A program made the translations under genes and the position numbers. A stretch of DNA of 8,455 bases from contig JAUXJB010000057.1 of assembly GCA_030624945.1 (NCBI GenBank), forward strand, positions 1-8,455. Direction: 5' to 3'. Origin of the DNA: Deltaproteobacteria bacterium (lineage in GTDB: Bacteria > Myxococcota_A > UBA9160 > SZUA-336). The notes beneath the pieces were generated by a model that was not told the DNA's origin, did not search any database, and worked only from the letters and a program-made list of their open reading frames with translations. Of this stretch, positions 6,129 through 8,455 are shown piece by piece. Each line of letters opens with the position of its first letter. Position 1 is the stretch's first letter.

Positions 6129-7179
6129 AGCGGACGACCTCGGGTTTGAGGATGTCGTCCGAGTCTGCGACGCGGAAGGTTCGGTCCACGCCGAGCTCCT
6201 CCCAGGAGATCTGCGATCCGTCCGCGCGGGATACCGTGAATCCCGCGTCGCGGATCATCCGGTAGGTATCGCTCGCCGGCCGCCCTCGGGTCGTCAGGTA
6301 GCCCTCGACGAAGAGAGAGTTGGCCGGGTAGAGGGCGAGTGGCTCCATCGCTCCCAGGTGACCCTCGCGCCCCGCGGCGATCCGGATCTCGGCGCTCGGA
6401 TTGGCGAGCCGGAACATCGCCAGAATGCGCAGTGCCCGGTCGGGGGTGATGCTGCCGTCGGATAGGATCGGATTGCCTTCGATCGGGATCAGGTAGTTGA
6501 CCGGGATCGAGGCCACTTCGAGCTCGCGAAGTCGCAGTGCGACCTCGACGATCTCCTCGTCCTTCTCACCCATCCCCACGATCATCCCGCAGCAATTCTC
6601 GAGTCCGACGCTGCGGGCCGCCTCGATCGTCGCGATACGATCGGCGTACGTGTGCGTGGTGCAGATCTCGCCGTAGCGCGCCTCGCTGGTATTGAGGTTG
6701 TGGTTCAGGCGATCGACCCCCGCGTCCTTGAGGACCTGGGCCTTCTCCACATCCAGCAGGCCGACGGACACGCAGACCTGCACCGGGACCTCGCGCTTGA
6801 TCTCGCGTACTGCATCCGCAAGGCGCGAGATCTGTCCCCGGGTGGGGCCTCGCCCGCTCGCCACGATGCAGTAGCGGTAGGCACCGATCCGATACGCGTC
6901 ATGGGCCTCGGCGAGCAGCTCGTCCTTGGACTTCCAGGCGTAGGGCTGGAGCGGTGCGGTACTGATGTTCGATTGGGAGCAGTAGCCGCAGTCCTCCGGA
7001 CAGCGCGCGTTCTGTGCGTTGCTGAGCACCTGCACCTGCACGGTACGGCCCCAGTAGTGGTCCCGTACGCGGAAGGCCTCGTGTAGGAGCGGGAGCAGCG
7101 GAACCTCTGGCTTCAGCAAGCGCACCAGCGTCGCCGCTTCCAGAGAGGCACCCTCCAAACATCGCTCGGCCAGCTTCAC
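6121..7179 (-). CDS. bioB: Biotin synthase
   Basis: BioB is a cytosolic radical-SAM enzyme that inserts sulfur into dethiobiotin, the last step of biotin synthesis. The 352-residue product (E. coli 346) has the radical-SAM motif CPEDCGYC with Cys 60, 64 and 67 for the 4Fe-4S cluster. The 2Fe-2S ligands are all present: C104 (YRYC), C136 (VQVC), C196 (ENCC) and Arg266 (IRIAAGRE), matching E. coli C97, C128, C188 and R260. NHNLNTS (159-165), GMIVGMGE and VNYLIPIEGNPI are also typical. The start is GTG at 7179; an in-frame TGA lies shortly upstream, so it is the furthest possible start, and it places the family N-terminus correctly although no clear ribosome site is visible. No other biotin gene is in the window. 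It is last in the minus-strand series, 40 nt after the putative lipoprotein. Confidence 0.97.
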   Translation of the reverse strand: MKLAERCLEGASLEAATLVRLLKPEVPLLPLLHEAFRVRDHYWGRTVQVQVLSNAQNARCPEDCGYCSQSNISTAPLQPYAWKSKDELLAEAHDAYRIGAYRYCIVASGRGPTRGQISRLADAVREIKREVPVQVCVSVGLLDVEKAQVLKDAGVDRLNHNLNTSEARYGEICTTHTYADRIATIEAARSVGLENCCGMIVGMGEKDEEIVEVALRLRELEVASIPVNYLIPIEGNPILSDGSITPDRALRILAMFRLANPSAEIRIAAGREGHLGAMEPLALYPANSLFVEGYLTTRGRPASDTYRMIRDAGFTVSRADGSQISWEELGVDRTFRVADSDDILKPEVVRSP

Positions 7180-7219
7180 GGCACCAAGATATCAGATTCG
7201 CCGGAGTCGCAAGGGGACA

Positions 7220-7405
7220 CTAGAAGGGCAGGTCGTCGACGGAATCCGCCGCCTCGTCGATCGCGTCGTGGGCTGTGTTCCCTACGCCCGGGACGATGGA
7301 AACGACGGCACCCGTCACGCGCATGGGTACGGACACGACCTTGGTCACGAAGCATCCCGTCGCGGCTGTCACCACAACAAGTAGTGCCAGTAGCAGCGCT
7401 TTCAT
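7220..7405 (-). CDS. Small putative lipoprotein, 61 residues
   Basis: A short product with Lys2, a hydrophobic stretch ALLLALLVVVTAATG and a Cys at residue 18, reading as a lipoprotein signal peptide with a slightly non-standard lipobox (ATGC; Ala rather than Leu at -3). The mature part of about 44 residues contains TKVVSVPMRVTGAVVSIVPG and an acidic tail ending DDLPF. Similar tiny lipoproteins are common and uncharacterised; I do not recognise a specific family with confidence. The ATG at 7405 directly follows a G-rich GGGGAG; an in-frame ATG at 7417 would add MGGV. It sits 59 nt after the DUF99 gene and 40 nt before bioB on the same strand, so it may be co-transcribed. Confidence 0.7.
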   Translation of the reverse strand: MKALLLALLVVVTAATGCFVTKVVSVPMRVTGAVVSIVPGVGNTAHDAIDEAADSVDDLPF

Positions 7406-7464
7406 CACTCCCCCCATTCGCCCGCGAGTCTACCGCCGCGTCGATGCACTCGCTATCGGGTCCG

Positions 7465-8034
7465 CTAGACGCGGCCTCGGGACTCTCCCCGGGCGATTGC
7501 GGCCGCAATCAGGTGCGCAATACGCAACGGCTCGGGGAATTTCGACTTCTTCCGCGTCGCCCGCACCAGCTGCTCAGCGGTGTTGCGAGCTGCCCCCGCG
7601 TGCGAGACGTAGAGACCGGGCTCCGCTTCGAAGGACGGCTGTGCGCGCTCCACCGTCTCGATTCGCTCCAGCAGCCCTGCGGCTTCGAGAGCATCGCGCA
7701 CGCGGTGATTCGCGGTGGACCGACGTGTGACCGCGAGGACGGGCGCGCCCACCGCCGCGGCCAGAGCAGACAGATCGACTACCCCGAGCCCGGCGATGGT
7801 GATGCCCCCTAGCACGACTCCTTGAAGGGTGGGGCGTAGCCGCAGGCCCTCGATCCACTGGGCGAGGAAGTTGGTGGCGTCCGCTCCGTCCACGGGGAAC
7901 TCGGTGACCGCGATGGCTTCGACGAGATCCGCTCCCTCCATCATCACGCCCACGATCGGAACGGGCTCGTGCTGACCCTTGGAGAAGGGGCCGTCGTCGA
8001 TCCCGAGCACGTGGGGGCGCCGGCTGGGGGCCAT
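7465..8034 (-). CDS. DUF99 family protein
   Basis: A 189-residue product matching the DUF99 family (Pfam PF01949), widespread in archaea and found in scattered bacteria; I recall a proposed relationship to endonuclease V-type folds, but the function here is not known. Motifs in order: GIDDGPF (11-17), PIVGV (26-30), VDGADAT (48-54), GGITIAGLGVVDL (76-88), TRRS (103-106) and the C-terminal PEPLRIAHLIA (168-178). The paired Asp of GIDDG and the Asp of VDG.DAT are candidate metal ligands by analogy only. The start at 8034 gives the family N-terminus PHVLGIDD; the frame is open upstream to 8208, but that part overlaps the PDZ gene. It begins 14 nt after the PDZ stop, so co-transcription is likely. 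Confidence 0.92.
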   Translation of the reverse strand: MAPSRRPHVLGIDDGPFSKGQHEPVPIVGVMMEGADLVEAIAVTEFPVDGADATNFLAQWIEGLRLRPTLQGVVLGGITIAGLGVVDLSALAAAVGAPVLAVTRRSTANHRVRDALEAAGLLERIETVERAQPSFEAEPGLYVSHAGAARNTAEQLVRATRKKSKFPEPLRIAHLIAAAIARGESRGRV

Positions 8035-8048
8035 CGTCGGGCGCCGCG

Positions 8049-8455
8049 TCAGGTCTGCTCGGTTCGCCCTGGAGGCTCTTCCCCTCCGAGCTTCTGCTCC
8101 AGAGCGCGGAGTCTCTGCTCGAGCTCGCGGATCTGCTCCCGAAGCTCGCGAATGGGCGTCACCATCATGCGCCCGAACATCTGGGTACCTTCGCGAGCCG
8201 TCAGCCACGGTCGCCCCTTGGGGACGACCCGGAGCTCGCGTTTGTCGCCAGCCCGCGACAGCTCGAGCCGGAGCTGCTCGCCCTCGGGGAACCGGCCCAC
8301 GAGCTGCAGCAGCTCGTGCGGCGACCGGATGGGCTTGCCATCCGCGGCGCGAATCACATCGCCGGCCTCGACACCGGCCTCCGCAGCGGGGCTTTTGGCC
8401 CCGCCCTTCGACACGAGGATGCCCACACCGGGATCAACGCCGAAGTGCGCGCGCA
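8049..8455 (-). CDS. PDZ domain protein with C-terminal coiled coil (5' end beyond the window)
   Basis: The last 134 residues of a larger protein; the frame runs through the right edge without a start, and the GTG at 8426 lies inside the domain. A PDZ domain is clear: GVGILVSKGGAKSPAAEAGV, then EAGDVIRAADGKPIRSPHEL, ending about RELRVVPKG. It is followed by a heptad-like coiled coil of about 25 residues, IRELREQIRELEQRLRALEQ, and a short polar tail. Such PDZ tails occur in HtrA-like proteases and other envelope proteins that bind C-terminal peptides; the missing N-terminal part decides which, so no protease activity is claimed. It is the first visible member of the minus-strand series PDZ - DUF99 - lipoprotein - bioB. 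Confidence 0.88.
   Translation of the reverse strand, partial: RAHFGVDPGVGILVSKGGAKSPAAEAGVEAGDVIRAADGKPIRSPHELLQLVGRFPEGEQLRLELSRAGDKRELRVVPKGRPWLTAREGTQMFGRMMVTPIRELREQIRELEQRLRALEQKLGGEEPPGRTEQT

Overview
The window is GC-rich, gene-dense bacterial chromosome. The gene set (Na+-NQR, a two-selenocysteine SelL-type redox protein, DUF99, remnants of a cytochrome/porin pair) suggests an uncultured, probably marine or sediment bacterium of the Myxococcota/Desulfobacterota (former deltaproteobacteria) type. That placement is inference; no rRNA or other phylogenetic marker is present. TGA ends several ordinary genes here (gdh, nqrA, nqrB, the 5695 gene), so it has not been reassigned genome-wide.

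Left block (1-4312, minus strand): a tight gene series reading leftwards, Glu/Leu-type amino-acid dehydrogenase - nqrA - nqrB - nqrC, with nqrC cut by the left edge. Gaps are 8 nt, a 4-nt ATGA overlap and 28 nt. The dehydrogenase would make NADH by oxidative deamination and the Na+-translocating NADH:quinone reductase would consume it; nqrDEF are expected just beyond the left edge.

Middle (4313-5694): directly upstream of the dehydrogenase lies a short decayed stretch that reads as the last haem motif of a multihaem cytochrome joined to the last strands of an outer-membrane beta-barrel, with a one-base frameshift in a homopolymer. Divergent from it is the most interesting gene, 4859-5371 (+): a thioredoxin-fold protein whose active site is W-TGA-P-K-TGA-Q. 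Reading both TGAs as selenocysteine gives a 170-residue SelL-related protein with a UxxU (diselenide) motif. A near-perfect hairpin with a GGU(C) apex lies 20 nt after the second TGA, as expected of a bacterial SECIS element. A standard gene caller would miss the N-terminal 49 residues, including the active site.

Right block (5695-8455): a small exported protein of uncertain family (5695-6114, +) converges on bioB. bioB is the last of a minus-strand series: C-terminal part of a PDZ protein (cut by the right edge), a DUF99 protein, a 61-residue putative lipoprotein, then bioB. A symmetric hairpin sits exactly between the convergent genes. No tRNA, rRNA, CRISPR array, intact insertion sequence or phage gene was seen.
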